A stretch of DNA of 64,000 bases. Source: Streptomyces griseus (lineage in GTDB: Bacteria > Actinomycetota > Actinomycetes > Streptomycetales > Streptomycetaceae). The notes below the pieces were generated by a model, which saw nothing but the letters and a program-made list of their open reading frames with translations, did not search any database and was not told where the DNA came from. Below are positions 43,189 to 51,579 of the stretch, one piece after another. The stretch's first letter is position 1, and every line of letters begins with the position of its first letter. The position numbers were made by a program, and so were the translations under genes. Location of the stretch: contig NZ_UAVD01000004.1 in the NCBI RefSeq assembly GCF_900460065.1, positions 62,001-126,000 of the forward strand, given 5' to 3'.

Positions 43189-44100
43189 ACCGGTGGCGGG
43201 AGGCGCTCCGGCGGCCCCGCGCCGAACGAGGACGCCGGAGCCGTACGCCACACCGGCACCGACCAGGAGGCTTCCCGCGCCCTGCGCGAGTCCGTACGTC
43301 CCGGCACCGACCAGCGGCGCGGTCAGGGCGGCGGAGACCGGGATCAGGCCGGAGAAAAGCGTGGCCCGTTCGGCTCCGATGCGCTGCATCCCGCTGTACC
43401 AGCAGACGAATCCGATCACGGTGACGACGGCGGCCTGCCACAGCAGGGCCGCCGCCTCGCCGCCCGTCGGGACGCGCAGGAACGACCCGCCGTCCAGCAC
43501 CAGGCCCAGCAGCGCCGACTCGACGGCAGCGACGCCGCAGACCGCTGCGGAGAGCAGCTTCGGGCCGAGCGGCCTCAGAACCGGGACGGCGAGGACCGCG
43601 AAGCCGACCTCGCCCGCGAGCGCGCCCACCGAGAAGACCACGCCCGCCAGGTCGGTGCGCCCCCAGCCCTGCACGGTGAACGCCCCGACGGCGACGAGTC
43701 CGGCCGCGTACAGCGTGACGCGGGACGGGCGGCGACCGTCCAGCAGCGGGACGAGCACGCCGACCACGATCGGCGCACAGCCCACGAAGACGCCCGGAAC
43801 GGCCGGCTCCGCCGACTGTTCGGCCGCCAGGACCGCCAGGTTGAACCCGACCATGCCCACGGCGGCGAGCAACGCGAGCCGCCCCCACTGGCGGCGGTCG
43901 AGACGGCGGAGCCGCGCCGTCGGGGAATCGGGGTCACGCCGCAGGAGCGGGACGAGCAGCAGTGCGGCGAGACCGTAGCGGAGCGCCTGGCCACCCGCGT
44001 ACGGGTAGTCGCCGAGGACGCTGTTGGCCGTGAAGGATGCCCCCACCAGCACACACGCGAGGGCCGCGAGGAGGGCCCCGCGCAGAGAGGTTGCGTTCAT
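42904..44100 (-). CDS. EamA/DMT-family transporter with antisense-overlapping tail
   Basis: A 398-residue reading frame. Residues 1-300 are a normal ten-helix EamA (drug/metabolite) transporter: ANSVLGDYPYAGGQALRYGL, VFVGCAPIVVGVLVPLLDG, ERATLFSGLIPVSAALTAP. The last 95 residues (from about 304) have no membrane helices and are encoded antisense to the hydrolase, so they are probably a read-on produced by loss of the original stop or a frameshift. It starts at ATG 44100, apparently leaderless (TAGCGT 7 nt upstream). It is divergent from a MocR regulator. Confidence 0.82.
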   Translation of the reverse strand: MNATSLRGALLAALACVLVGASFTANSVLGDYPYAGGQALRYGLAALLLVPLLRRDPDSPTARLRRLDRRQWGRLALLAAVGMVGFNLAVLAAEQSAEPAVPGVFVGCAPIVVGVLVPLLDGRRPSRVTLYAAGLVAVGAFTVQGWGRTDLAGVVFSVGALAGEVGFAVLAVPVLRPLGPKLLSAAVCGVAAVESALLGLVLDGGSFLRVPTGGEAAALLWQAAVVTVIGFVCWYSGMQRIGAERATLFSGLIPVSAALTAPLVGAGTYGLAQGAGSLLVGAGVAYGSGVLVRRGAAGAPPATGSAAGVQDDAGHERRVVVHRDMPAAGQPHEPGVRDHPLGADPLPGQQYPVPGAPGDGDGDALDLVAKEQAPAGVQRLVETGGSSQGERLGDDGLR

Positions 44101-44107
44101 GGGGGCG

Positions 44108-44141
44108 ACGCTAGGGTCGGCGGAGGACCGGTTTAAGGTCC
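44108..44141. promoter_or_regulatory. EamA promoter and likely MocR operator
   Basis: On the minus strand TAGCGT (44108-44113) is 7 nt before the EamA ATG. GGACC-N7-GGTCC (44125-44141) lies upstream of it and 6 bp before the MocR start, placed for control of both genes. Confidence 0.5.
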
Positions 44142-44147
44142 ACTTCC

Positions 44148-45605
44148 ATGACGTCTTCGGGGACCAATGCGCATCGTCCGTCGGCGGAATCCCTCTCTCC
44201 GGCGTGGGAGTTGCTGCTGCCCGCCGCCGCGGCGCCGGCGCGGGGGCGGGGGCGCGCACTCCGGTCAGCGCTGCGGGAAGCGGTTCGTTCCGGCCGCCTC
44301 GCGGCCGGCACGAGGCTGCCCTCCAGCCGTGAGCTCGCCGCCGATCTGGGCGTATCCCGCGGGCTGGTCACCGAGGCGTACGAGCAGCTCACCGCCGAGA
44401 GCTATCTGCGCAGCGGACGGGGCGCGGGCACCTGGGTGAGCGAGGGCGTGCGCGCGGCGGAGCGTCCGGTACGCGACCGCGCGCCGCGCGCGGCGGGCGC
44501 GCTGGTGGACTTCCGGCCCGGCACCCCTGATCTGTCCCTCTTCCCGCGCGGCGCGTGGAGCGCCGCTCAGCGAGCGGTGTTCGGCCGGCTGCCGCACGAC
44601 GCGCTGGGCTACCCCGATCCGCGCGGGCTGCCGGAACTGCGTGAGGTACTGGCCGGGCTGCTCGTCCGCCGCAGGGGTGTGGTGGCCGACCCGGAACGGC
44701 TGGTGGTCTGCTCGGGCGTGGCCCAGGCGACGACCCTGCTCGGCTTCGTGCTGCGGGACGAGGGCGTGGCCTCCGTCGGGGTGGAGGACCCTGGCAGCCC
44801 GGAGCACGCCTCGCTGTTCGCGGCGACCGGTCTGGGCACGGTCCCGCTGCCCCTCGACGACGACGGCCTCGCCCTCGCGCCCCTGAAGCGCTCCGGCGTA
44901 CGTGCCGTGGTGACCACGCCCGCGCACCAGTTCCCCACCGGAATCGGCTACTCCGCGCGGCGCCGCGGCGAGCTGCTCGACTGGGCGCGGGACGCGGACG
45001 CCGTGATCATGGAGGACGACTACGACGGGGACTTCCGGTACGACCGGGCGCCGGTGGGGGCCCTGCAGGGGCTGGATCCCGAGCGGGTCGTGTACACCGG
45101 CTCCGTGAGCAAGTCGCTGGCTCCGGGCCTGCGGCTCGGCTGGCTGATCGCCCCGACCGCGCTCACCGAGCGGATCGTCGCCCGCAAACGGACCATGGAT
45201 CTGGGCAATCCGGTGGTCGACCAGGCCGTCCTGGCCGACTTCATCGCGCGCGGCGGCTACGACCGGCAGTTGCGGCGCTGCCAGCGGGCCTACCGGGAAC
45301 GCCGGGACGCCCTGGTGTCCGCGCTCGCCGAGCACTTCCCCGGCACGACGGTCAGCGGCATCGCGGCGGGCCTGCACATCATCGCCCGGCTGCCCGCGCG
45401 GTACGGCCCCGAGGACGTCTTCCTGGAGCGGGCGGCCTCGGCGGGCATCGCGCTGCGGCCGCTGCGCGACTGCGGAACGGCCGACTCCGAGGACGGCGCC
45501 CTGCCCCTCGTCCTCGGCTACGCCCACCTCGCCCCCGGCGACATCGCCCGGGGGGTCGCCGCGCTGGCGGCCGTATGGCGTTCCGGCCGGTCCGTCCCCG
45601 GCTGA
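44148..45605 (+). CDS. MocR-family regulator (GntR domain plus aminotransferase domain)
   Basis: A 485-residue fusion: GntR winged helix (residues about 18-90; GTRLPSSRELAADLGVSRGL) and a fold type I aminotransferase-like domain (about 110-480) with the PLP Lys in YTGSVSKSLAPGLRLGW and EDDYDGDFRYDR. MocR proteins bind PLP and sense amines or PLP levels. It is divergent from the EamA transporter, a frequent pairing, so it most likely controls that gene. Confidence 0.93.
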   Translation: MTSSGTNAHRPSAESLSPAWELLLPAAAAPARGRGRALRSALREAVRSGRLAAGTRLPSSRELAADLGVSRGLVTEAYEQLTAESYLRSGRGAGTWVSEGVRAAERPVRDRAPRAAGALVDFRPGTPDLSLFPRGAWSAAQRAVFGRLPHDALGYPDPRGLPELREVLAGLLVRRRGVVADPERLVVCSGVAQATTLLGFVLRDEGVASVGVEDPGSPEHASLFAATGLGTVPLPLDDDGLALAPLKRSGVRAVVTTPAHQFPTGIGYSARRRGELLDWARDADAVIMEDDYDGDFRYDRAPVGALQGLDPERVVYTGSVSKSLAPGLRLGWLIAPTALTERIVARKRTMDLGNPVVDQAVLADFIARGGYDRQLRRCQRAYRERRDALVSALAEHFPGTTVSGIAAGLHIIARLPARYGPEDVFLERAASAGIALRPLRDCGTADSEDGALPLVLGYAHLAPGDIARGVAALAAVWRSGRSVPG

Positions 45606-45733
45606 CGGGCGCCGTTCACCCGGGGTTGGGGCTCCGGCCGCCGCGGAGCGCTAGGCATGGGCCAAGACCGGCGCCGGTCCATGGCCTGCCCGCCAACGGC
45701 GCACCACCCGCCCACCTCCCTGGAGGCGCTTCG

Positions 45734-47317
45734 ATGTCCTACCGTCCGCGTATTCCCTCGCCCGGCCGCCGTGCCGTCCTGCGCGGCTCGCTGATCGCCC
45801 CCGCGGCCCTGGCCCTCTCCCCCGCGACCGCTTCGGCGGCGCCCGCGCTGCACCTGGCGGGGCGGCCCGAAGCGTCCTGGGGTGTGCAGGTGGGTGGCGT
45901 CACCGCTTCGTCGGCGCTGCTGTGGGTGCGCTCGGACCGGCCGGCGCGGATGCTGGTGGAGACCTCGGCGACCGAGTCGTTCCGGCGGGTCCGCCGATGG
46001 CACGGGCCGCGGCTCGGCCCCGGCACGGACTTCACCGGCACCACACCGCTGTACGGTCTGCCCGCCGGCGAACAGGTGCACTACCGCGTGACGCTCGCCG
46101 ATCCCGCCGATCCCCGCCGCACCGGCAAACCGGTGTACGGGACGTTCCGTACCGCCCCGGCGCGGCGCCGCTCCGGAGTCCGGTTCCTGTGGTCGGGCGA
46201 CATCGCGGGGCAGGGCTGGGGCATCAACCCGGACATCGGCGGCTACCGCGTGTACGAGGAGATGCGCCGTCTGGACCCGGACTTCTTCCTGTGCAGCGGC
46301 GACAGCATCTACGCGGACGGCCCGCTGGAGCCGAGCGTGACGCTGCCGGACGGCCGGATCTGGCGCAATGTCATGACCGAGGAGAAGGCGAAGGTGGCCG
46401 AGACCCTGGACGAGTACCGGGGCAACTTCCGGTACAACCTGCTCGACCGGAACGTCCGCCGCTTCAACGCGCAGGTGCCCTCCGTCGTGCAGTGGGACGA
46501 CCACGAGGTGCGCAACAACTGGTATCCCGGCCAGATCCTCGACGACGCGCGCTACACCGAGAAGAACGTGGACATCCTCGCGGCACGCTCCGTGCGCGCC
46601 TTCCAAGAGTACGTGCCGCTCGCGCCCTCGTACGGTTCCGACCGGCGTTCGCGGATGTACCGGGTCGTGCACCACGGGCCGCTGCTCGACGTCTTCGTGC
46701 TCGACATGCGGTCGCACCGCAACGCCAACTCCCCCAATCGGCAGGCCGACGACACGACGGGCATCCTCGGCGCCGAGCAGTTGCGGTGGCTGAAGCGCTC
46801 GCTGGCCGCCTCCCGGGCGGAGTGGAAGGTGATCGCCGCGGACATGCCGCTCGGCCTGGTGGTCCCGGACGGGGCGACGAACTTCGAGGCCGTGGCGCAG
46901 GGGGACCCCGGGGCCCCGCTCGGGCGGGAGCTCCAGATCGCCGAACTGCTCCGGTTCGTCAAGCACCGCGGGGTCACCGGCACCGTGTGGCTGACGGCCG
47001 ACGTCCACTACACCTCGGCGCAGCACTACGCGCCGGAGCGGGCGGCGTTCAAGGACTTCGCACCGTTCTGGGAGTTCGTGTCCGGGCCGCTGGCGGCAGG
47101 CGGCTTCCCGGCCAACGCGCTGGACGCCACGTTCGGCCCGGACCGGGTCTTCGTGCGGGCTCCCGACCGGGCCAACGTCTCGCCGATGGAGTCCCCGCAG
47201 TATTTCGGCGAGGTGGAGATCGACGGCGACAGCGCGGAGCTGACGGTGCGGCTGCGGGCCGAGGGCGGAGCGGTGCTGTTCTCCCAGGTGCTCCGGCCGG
47301 GTCGCGTGGGGCAGTGA
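45734..47317 (+). CDS. phoD: Tat-exported alkaline phosphatase PhoD
   Basis: A 527-residue PhoD phosphatase/phosphodiesterase. A Tat signal (GRRAVLRG at residues 11-18, hydrophobic stretch, cleavage likely near ATASA) leads to a beta-rich N-terminal domain and the metallophosphatase domain with SGDSIYADG, QWDDHEVRNN and TADVHYTSA. PhoD uses calcium and iron and releases phosphate from diesters outside the cell. GGAGGCG precedes ATG 45734. One GTTCACC half-site lies at 45614, too little to claim a PHO box. Confidence 0.93.
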   Translation: MSYRPRIPSPGRRAVLRGSLIAPAALALSPATASAAPALHLAGRPEASWGVQVGGVTASSALLWVRSDRPARMLVETSATESFRRVRRWHGPRLGPGTDFTGTTPLYGLPAGEQVHYRVTLADPADPRRTGKPVYGTFRTAPARRRSGVRFLWSGDIAGQGWGINPDIGGYRVYEEMRRLDPDFFLCSGDSIYADGPLEPSVTLPDGRIWRNVMTEEKAKVAETLDEYRGNFRYNLLDRNVRRFNAQVPSVVQWDDHEVRNNWYPGQILDDARYTEKNVDILAARSVRAFQEYVPLAPSYGSDRRSRMYRVVHHGPLLDVFVLDMRSHRNANSPNRQADDTTGILGAEQLRWLKRSLAASRAEWKVIAADMPLGLVVPDGATNFEAVAQGDPGAPLGRELQIAELLRFVKHRGVTGTVWLTADVHYTSAQHYAPERAAFKDFAPFWEFVSGPLAAGGFPANALDATFGPDRVFVRAPDRANVSPMESPQYFGEVEIDGDSAELTVRLRAEGGAVLFSQVLRPGRVGQ

Positions 47318-47369
47318 ACCGGGGCCGGGGCGGGGCTCGTTGTCAGTGGTGGGTCCTACGCTTTTTCTC

Positions 47370-48749
47370 ATGACCCGATCCGTTCAGGCCTTGGCCTACG
47401 CACGCCCGTCCTCCCTGACGTCATCGCAGGTGGGGCCGTCCCTCGGTCTGGAGACCGCGGGGGGTCTCACCCCCCGCGGGGCGGAGGCGCACCCGCGGTT
47501 CTTCGCGGGTTTCCTCACCGATCCGCGCATAGCGGCGCGCGGGCTGCTGGCGGTCGCGGACGTGGCCGCCGCCCGCTACTACCAGCGCCCGTCGCCCGCC
47601 TCCCTGGACCCGGTGGTGACCGGCAACGGCGACCGGCTGCGCTTCGAGTCGTTCTCCGGCTGCTGCGGGGTGTACGCACGCCTCGATGTGCTCCAGGAGG
47701 GCCTGGACGGCCGGGAGACCGGCCACGGCACGACGAACGTGGACGTGAACGCTCCGCTGCGGGAGGCGCTTTCGCGGATCACGGCGGACGATCCGCTGCA
47801 TCTGCGGGTGGGTCCGGAGGAGCTGGCGGTGACCACGCTGGAGGGTCCGGTGGTGGAGAAGAAGGTGCCGCTGCCCGATCGTTGGCTGCGCGGTTTCGCC
47901 GAGGCGCAGGTCGCGTCGGCCGGGTTCGATCTGCGGGCGGAGCTGACGGCGGCGCAGGCGGTGGCCTTCCTGCGGTCGCTGCCCCGCTCCTCGCCCTCGG
48001 GCCGTGCCGCACGCGGCGCCCGGTGGGTGGTGGCGTCGGGCGGGTCCCTGCGCCCGACGACCCGTCCCGTCCCGGGCGCGGTGTGCCTGCCGGGCCCGGA
48101 GCGGCTGGTGGCCTTGCAGCGGGTGCTGCGCGACGCGACGGCCCTGCGGGTGTACGGGCCGGTGGCCGACGGCGCGGCGGCGGCGAGCGCCTGGGAGGTG
48201 GTGCTGCCGGGGATGCGGCTCACGCTGACGCTCTCCCCGGACTCCGCGCGGGGGTTCTCGGGCGAGGGCGGGGTCCTGGAGGCGCTGGCCACCAACGACG
48301 CGGCGGCCGATGCGGAGCTGGTGTCCGTGCTCCTCGCCTGGGAGCCCCGGATCGAACCGGCCGAGCTGGCCGAGCGGGCGGGGTTGAGCGTGGCGCGGGT
48401 GCGGGCCGCTCTGACCCGCCTCGGCACGGCGGGCCGCGTCGGCTACGACCTGGCGGACGCGGCGTACTTCCACCGGGAGCTGCCGTACGACGCGGACCGG
48501 GCGGAGCGGCACAACCCGCGTCTCGTCGCGGCCCGCGGGCTGGTCGGCGAGGGGGCGGTGACCCTCGACGGTGCGCTGGCGACGGTCGCCTCGGGGGACC
48601 GGCGCTACCAGGTGCGCGAGAGCGGTTCCGAGGTCAGCTGCACCTGCCAGTGGTGGGCGGACTACCGGGGGCGGCGGGGGCCCTGCAAACACGCGCTCGC
48701 GGTGCGCATGGTCCGCCGGGGTGCGACGGTCGCCGGAGGCGTGCGATGA
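47370..48749 (+). CDS. SWIM zinc-finger protein
   Basis: A 459-residue protein ending in a SWIM finger: CTCQWW...GPCKHALAVRM (CxC...CxH, residues about 425-450). Upstream is a long region of unknown fold with an ordinary helix-turn-helix-like segment near residues 335-375 (IEPAELAERAGLSVARVRAA). SWIM domains bind DNA or proteins. ATG 47370 follows TACGCT by 7 nt with no ribosome site, so the mRNA is probably leaderless. It overlaps the next gene by 4 nt (ATGA). I know this pairing only from streptomycete genomes, without assigned function. Confidence 0.85.
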   Translation: MTRSVQALAYARPSSLTSSQVGPSLGLETAGGLTPRGAEAHPRFFAGFLTDPRIAARGLLAVADVAAARYYQRPSPASLDPVVTGNGDRLRFESFSGCCGVYARLDVLQEGLDGRETGHGTTNVDVNAPLREALSRITADDPLHLRVGPEELAVTTLEGPVVEKKVPLPDRWLRGFAEAQVASAGFDLRAELTAAQAVAFLRSLPRSSPSGRAARGARWVVASGGSLRPTTRPVPGAVCLPGPERLVALQRVLRDATALRVYGPVADGAAAASAWEVVLPGMRLTLTLSPDSARGFSGEGGVLEALATNDAAADAELVSVLLAWEPRIEPAELAERAGLSVARVRAALTRLGTAGRVGYDLADAAYFHRELPYDADRAERHNPRLVAARGLVGEGAVTLDGALATVASGDRRYQVRESGSEVSCTCQWWADYRGRRGPCKHALAVRMVRRGATVAGGVR

Positions 48750-51481
48750 ACGAGCTGCTCACCGCCGTACGGGCGGGACGCCACAACGATGTGCCGCCGC
48801 TGGTGCTCGGTCTGGACCGCACCGGCCGCCGTGCCGCCCTCGCCGAGCTGAAGGAGTTGCGCAAGGAGGTGCGGAGCTGGGACTGGCAGCGGCGGGACAA
48901 GATCCGCAAGGCGTTGCTGGTGGCCGGCGCGGGCTGCCACACCGGGGCCGCGGGGTGCGCCGCCTGGCTCGGGGGGCGTGATCTGCGCGACTGGGGCCGG
49001 TCGCCGTATCCGTTGATCCTCGCCGCGCTCAAGGATCGCGATCCGGCCTGGCTGGGCGATCTCGCCCACCGGTTCGCGAGTCGCGCGGCCCTCTCCGACG
49101 CGGAGTACACCTTCGTCGGCGAGCTGTCGCGGATCGCCCGGGTCCCGCTCCCCGCCACGGACAACCTGGTCGTGGGGTGGAGCGAGCTGGTCAGCGCGGC
49201 GCGCTGGCGCGGCCGGACCCGGCGCCGGCTGACCGACATCCTGCGGGAGGATCCGCACTCCCCCACGCTGGCGGCCCGGTTGTTCGAGATGCCCGAGCTG
49301 CCACCGCAGGTCGACTTCTACGACGCGCCGGATGCCCAGGACAACTGGCCCGGAGCGCTGTGCGCGCTGGTCGAGGACGGGGCGCTGGACCGGGCGCATC
49401 TGGTGGAGCGGTGCGTCATCCGGCTGATGCGCGGCGGCAGATCCGTCGACCAGCGGTTCTTCCTGGCCGTTCTCCTGCGGCTGGGGACGACGGAGGAAGA
49501 GGAGGACCGGCATCTGCGGGACTGGACGGCGATGGCGACGGACGGGATCACCCCGGTCGCCTCGCACGCCCAGCAGGTGCTGGTGCGGCTCGACGAGCGG
49601 GGCGTGCTGTCCACCCGGGGGCTGGCCGAGGTGTCGGGTGCCGTGCTCTTCCGTCAGGAGAAGAAGCTGGTGCGGGCGCAGTTGACCCTGCTGGGCAAGG
49701 CGCTGCGGCGGGACGCCTCGACGGCGGACGAGCTTCTTCCGGCGGTCGCGGAGGCGTTCGGCCATGAGGGCATCGACGTCCAGGAGCGGTCCCTGAAGCT
49801 GGTCGCGCGGTATCTCCCCGCTGTCGCCGACCCGGGGGTGCGGGAGCAGTTGGCCTCCGCCGCCGCGCGGTTGGGCCCCCTGCACCGGGAGACGGTCGCC
49901 GCCCTGTTCGGCGGTGCGGTGGAGGAGGAGCCGCGGGAGGCGTACGAGGAGTTCCTGCCGGCCGCTCCGGTGCCGCGGCGTCAGGAGCCCGCACCGGGGA
50001 CGGTGGCCGAGCTCGTCGAGGAGGTGGCCGCCCGGGTGAAGGCCCACGCGTCGGAGCGTTGGATCCCGGCGTCGGCCGTCCTGGACCCCTCGGCCGGGAC
50101 CACCGGCTTCGAACGGGCGCTCGACGGCCTCGTCCGGCTGGCCCGGACCGACCGGGAGGAGCTGACGGCGTCGCTGCGGGAGGCGCTGGCCGGGGTGCAC
50201 TTCGTCGAGAACGGGCTGTCCCCGTACATGATCGATCCTCGGGCCATCTCGACCTCGCACGGGCTCTCCGTCGTGGTGGCCTCGCTGCTGGGCCTGGTCT
50301 CCGAGCGGGACAGGGTCGCGTGGCGGGCGAAGACGACCGTGAAGGGGGCGGACGCCTGTGCCCATGCCGCGTTGAACGGGGTGCTGCTCGACCGGGCGTG
50401 GGAGGCCGCGGAGGCGATAGCGGTGGGGCAGGCGCCGTTCCTGCTGGCCACGCCGACCTGGCAGACCGGGGCGATCGAGCCGGGCGAGCTCGTCGGACGG
50501 CTGCGGACCTACCGGGAGCTGGACGCCCGCCCCGGCCCCGCCGACTTCGCCCAGGCCCTGCTGCGGGTCCGCCGGGGCGGCGGACCCGAGGCGGCGGACG
50601 CGGCTGCGGCGGCGGAGGCGCTGGGCACCGGCGAGGGCGACCGGCTGGCCGCCTGGATCCGCGCCGACGAGCCGGTGGCCCCGGTGCTCCGGCATCCGGC
50701 GACCACCGTCTCCCGTCCCTCGGCGGGCAATTGGTGGCAGCGGACGGCGACCGGCGCCCGTCAGGTGCTGTTGGCGACCCGGGAGCGGCCGGTGATCCTG
50801 CGTGACTTTCCGGAGGCCTTCCACTGGCTGGGCCGGGCACAGCTCCCCCGGCCCCAGGAGTGCTACCACTGGGGGCCCGACCGGTGCTCGCACTGGACGG
50901 CGACCCTGCCGGAGGATCCGGATGCGACGGCGGCCTGGCTGCTTGCGGACCTGATGTTCGCCGCCGACCAGGGACAGCGGGGAGCCGCCGGGTTCCTGCC
51001 GGCCCTGGCGGAGAGCGCGGGCGAGGTGGGCGGGGCGACGCATCTCGCGTTGGCCTACGGTCTCGGCGCACGGTATCCGGAGGACCGGACCGCGGCGGTG
51101 GACGCCCTGCTCGTGCTGGCCGCGGGCGGCAGGTTGGACGGGGCGTCGCTCGGGCGGGAGCTGGCGATCCTGGTCGACCGCGACCTGGTGAAGGTGAACC
51201 GCACGGCCGACGCCCTCGGCACGGCTGCCGCCACCGGCGCGTACCGGACGGTGCTCACCGTGCTGGCCGCGATGCTGCCGGTTCTCCTGGCGTACGAGAA
51301 GACGCCTCGTGGCCTCGGCGATCTGCTGTCCGTGGCGGCCGAGTCAGCCGAACGCTGCGGTACGGGCGGCATCCCGTCGATAGCGGGGCTCGCGGCCACG
51401 GCGGGGCGCGGGGGTTCCTCCCAGACGGTCCGTCAGGCCGCCCGGTTGCTCGCGACGTTCCCCGTCGGAACGGAGGACTGA
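48746..51481 (+). CDS. 911-residue protein of unknown function coupled to a SWIM gene
   Basis: A large, soluble, helix-rich protein, probably built from HEAT-like repeats, starting MNELLTAVRAGRHNDVPPLV. It may be the DUF6493-type partner of SWIM proteins, but I am not sure of the number. The first third includes RSWDWQRRDKIRKALLVAGA; a later part has HGLSVVVASLLGLVSERDRVAW. No catalytic motif or membrane helix is seen. ATG 48746 overlaps the SWIM gene stop, so the two are translationally coupled and likely bind each other. Confidence 0.8.
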   Translation: MNELLTAVRAGRHNDVPPLVLGLDRTGRRAALAELKELRKEVRSWDWQRRDKIRKALLVAGAGCHTGAAGCAAWLGGRDLRDWGRSPYPLILAALKDRDPAWLGDLAHRFASRAALSDAEYTFVGELSRIARVPLPATDNLVVGWSELVSAARWRGRTRRRLTDILREDPHSPTLAARLFEMPELPPQVDFYDAPDAQDNWPGALCALVEDGALDRAHLVERCVIRLMRGGRSVDQRFFLAVLLRLGTTEEEEDRHLRDWTAMATDGITPVASHAQQVLVRLDERGVLSTRGLAEVSGAVLFRQEKKLVRAQLTLLGKALRRDASTADELLPAVAEAFGHEGIDVQERSLKLVARYLPAVADPGVREQLASAAARLGPLHRETVAALFGGAVEEEPREAYEEFLPAAPVPRRQEPAPGTVAELVEEVAARVKAHASERWIPASAVLDPSAGTTGFERALDGLVRLARTDREELTASLREALAGVHFVENGLSPYMIDPRAISTSHGLSVVVASLLGLVSERDRVAWRAKTTVKGADACAHAALNGVLLDRAWEAAEAIAVGQAPFLLATPTWQTGAIEPGELVGRLRTYRELDARPGPADFAQALLRVRRGGGPEAADAAAAAEALGTGEGDRLAAWIRADEPVAPVLRHPATTVSRPSAGNWWQRTATGARQVLLATRERPVILRDFPEAFHWLGRAQLPRPQECYHWGPDRCSHWTATLPEDPDATAAWLLADLMFAADQGQRGAAGFLPALAESAGEVGGATHLALAYGLGARYPEDRTAAVDALLVLAAGGRLDGASLGRELAILVDRDLVKVNRTADALGTAAATGAYRTVLTVLAAMLPVLLAYEKTPRGLGDLLSVAAESAERCGTGGIPSIAGLAATAGRGGSSQTVRQAARLLATFPVGTED

Positions 51482-51579
51482 ATCTGGCCGAAAACGACGA
51501 TAGGCGACCAGATCAACACGTAACCCATCGGTCACAAGGCGTTCGTGATCAGGCAACACCGTTCGTTCACAGTGAGGAT

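Noticed and set aside
45606..45733. PHO box upstream of phoD
   Set aside because: Only one GTTCACC half-site (45614-45620) is visible; the required second direct repeat is not recognisable.
48662..51043. 793-codon minus-strand frame opposite the 911-residue gene
   Set aside because: Pro/Arg/Gln/His-rich with no domain; the plus-strand gene has the ATGA coupling to the SWIM gene and normal composition.
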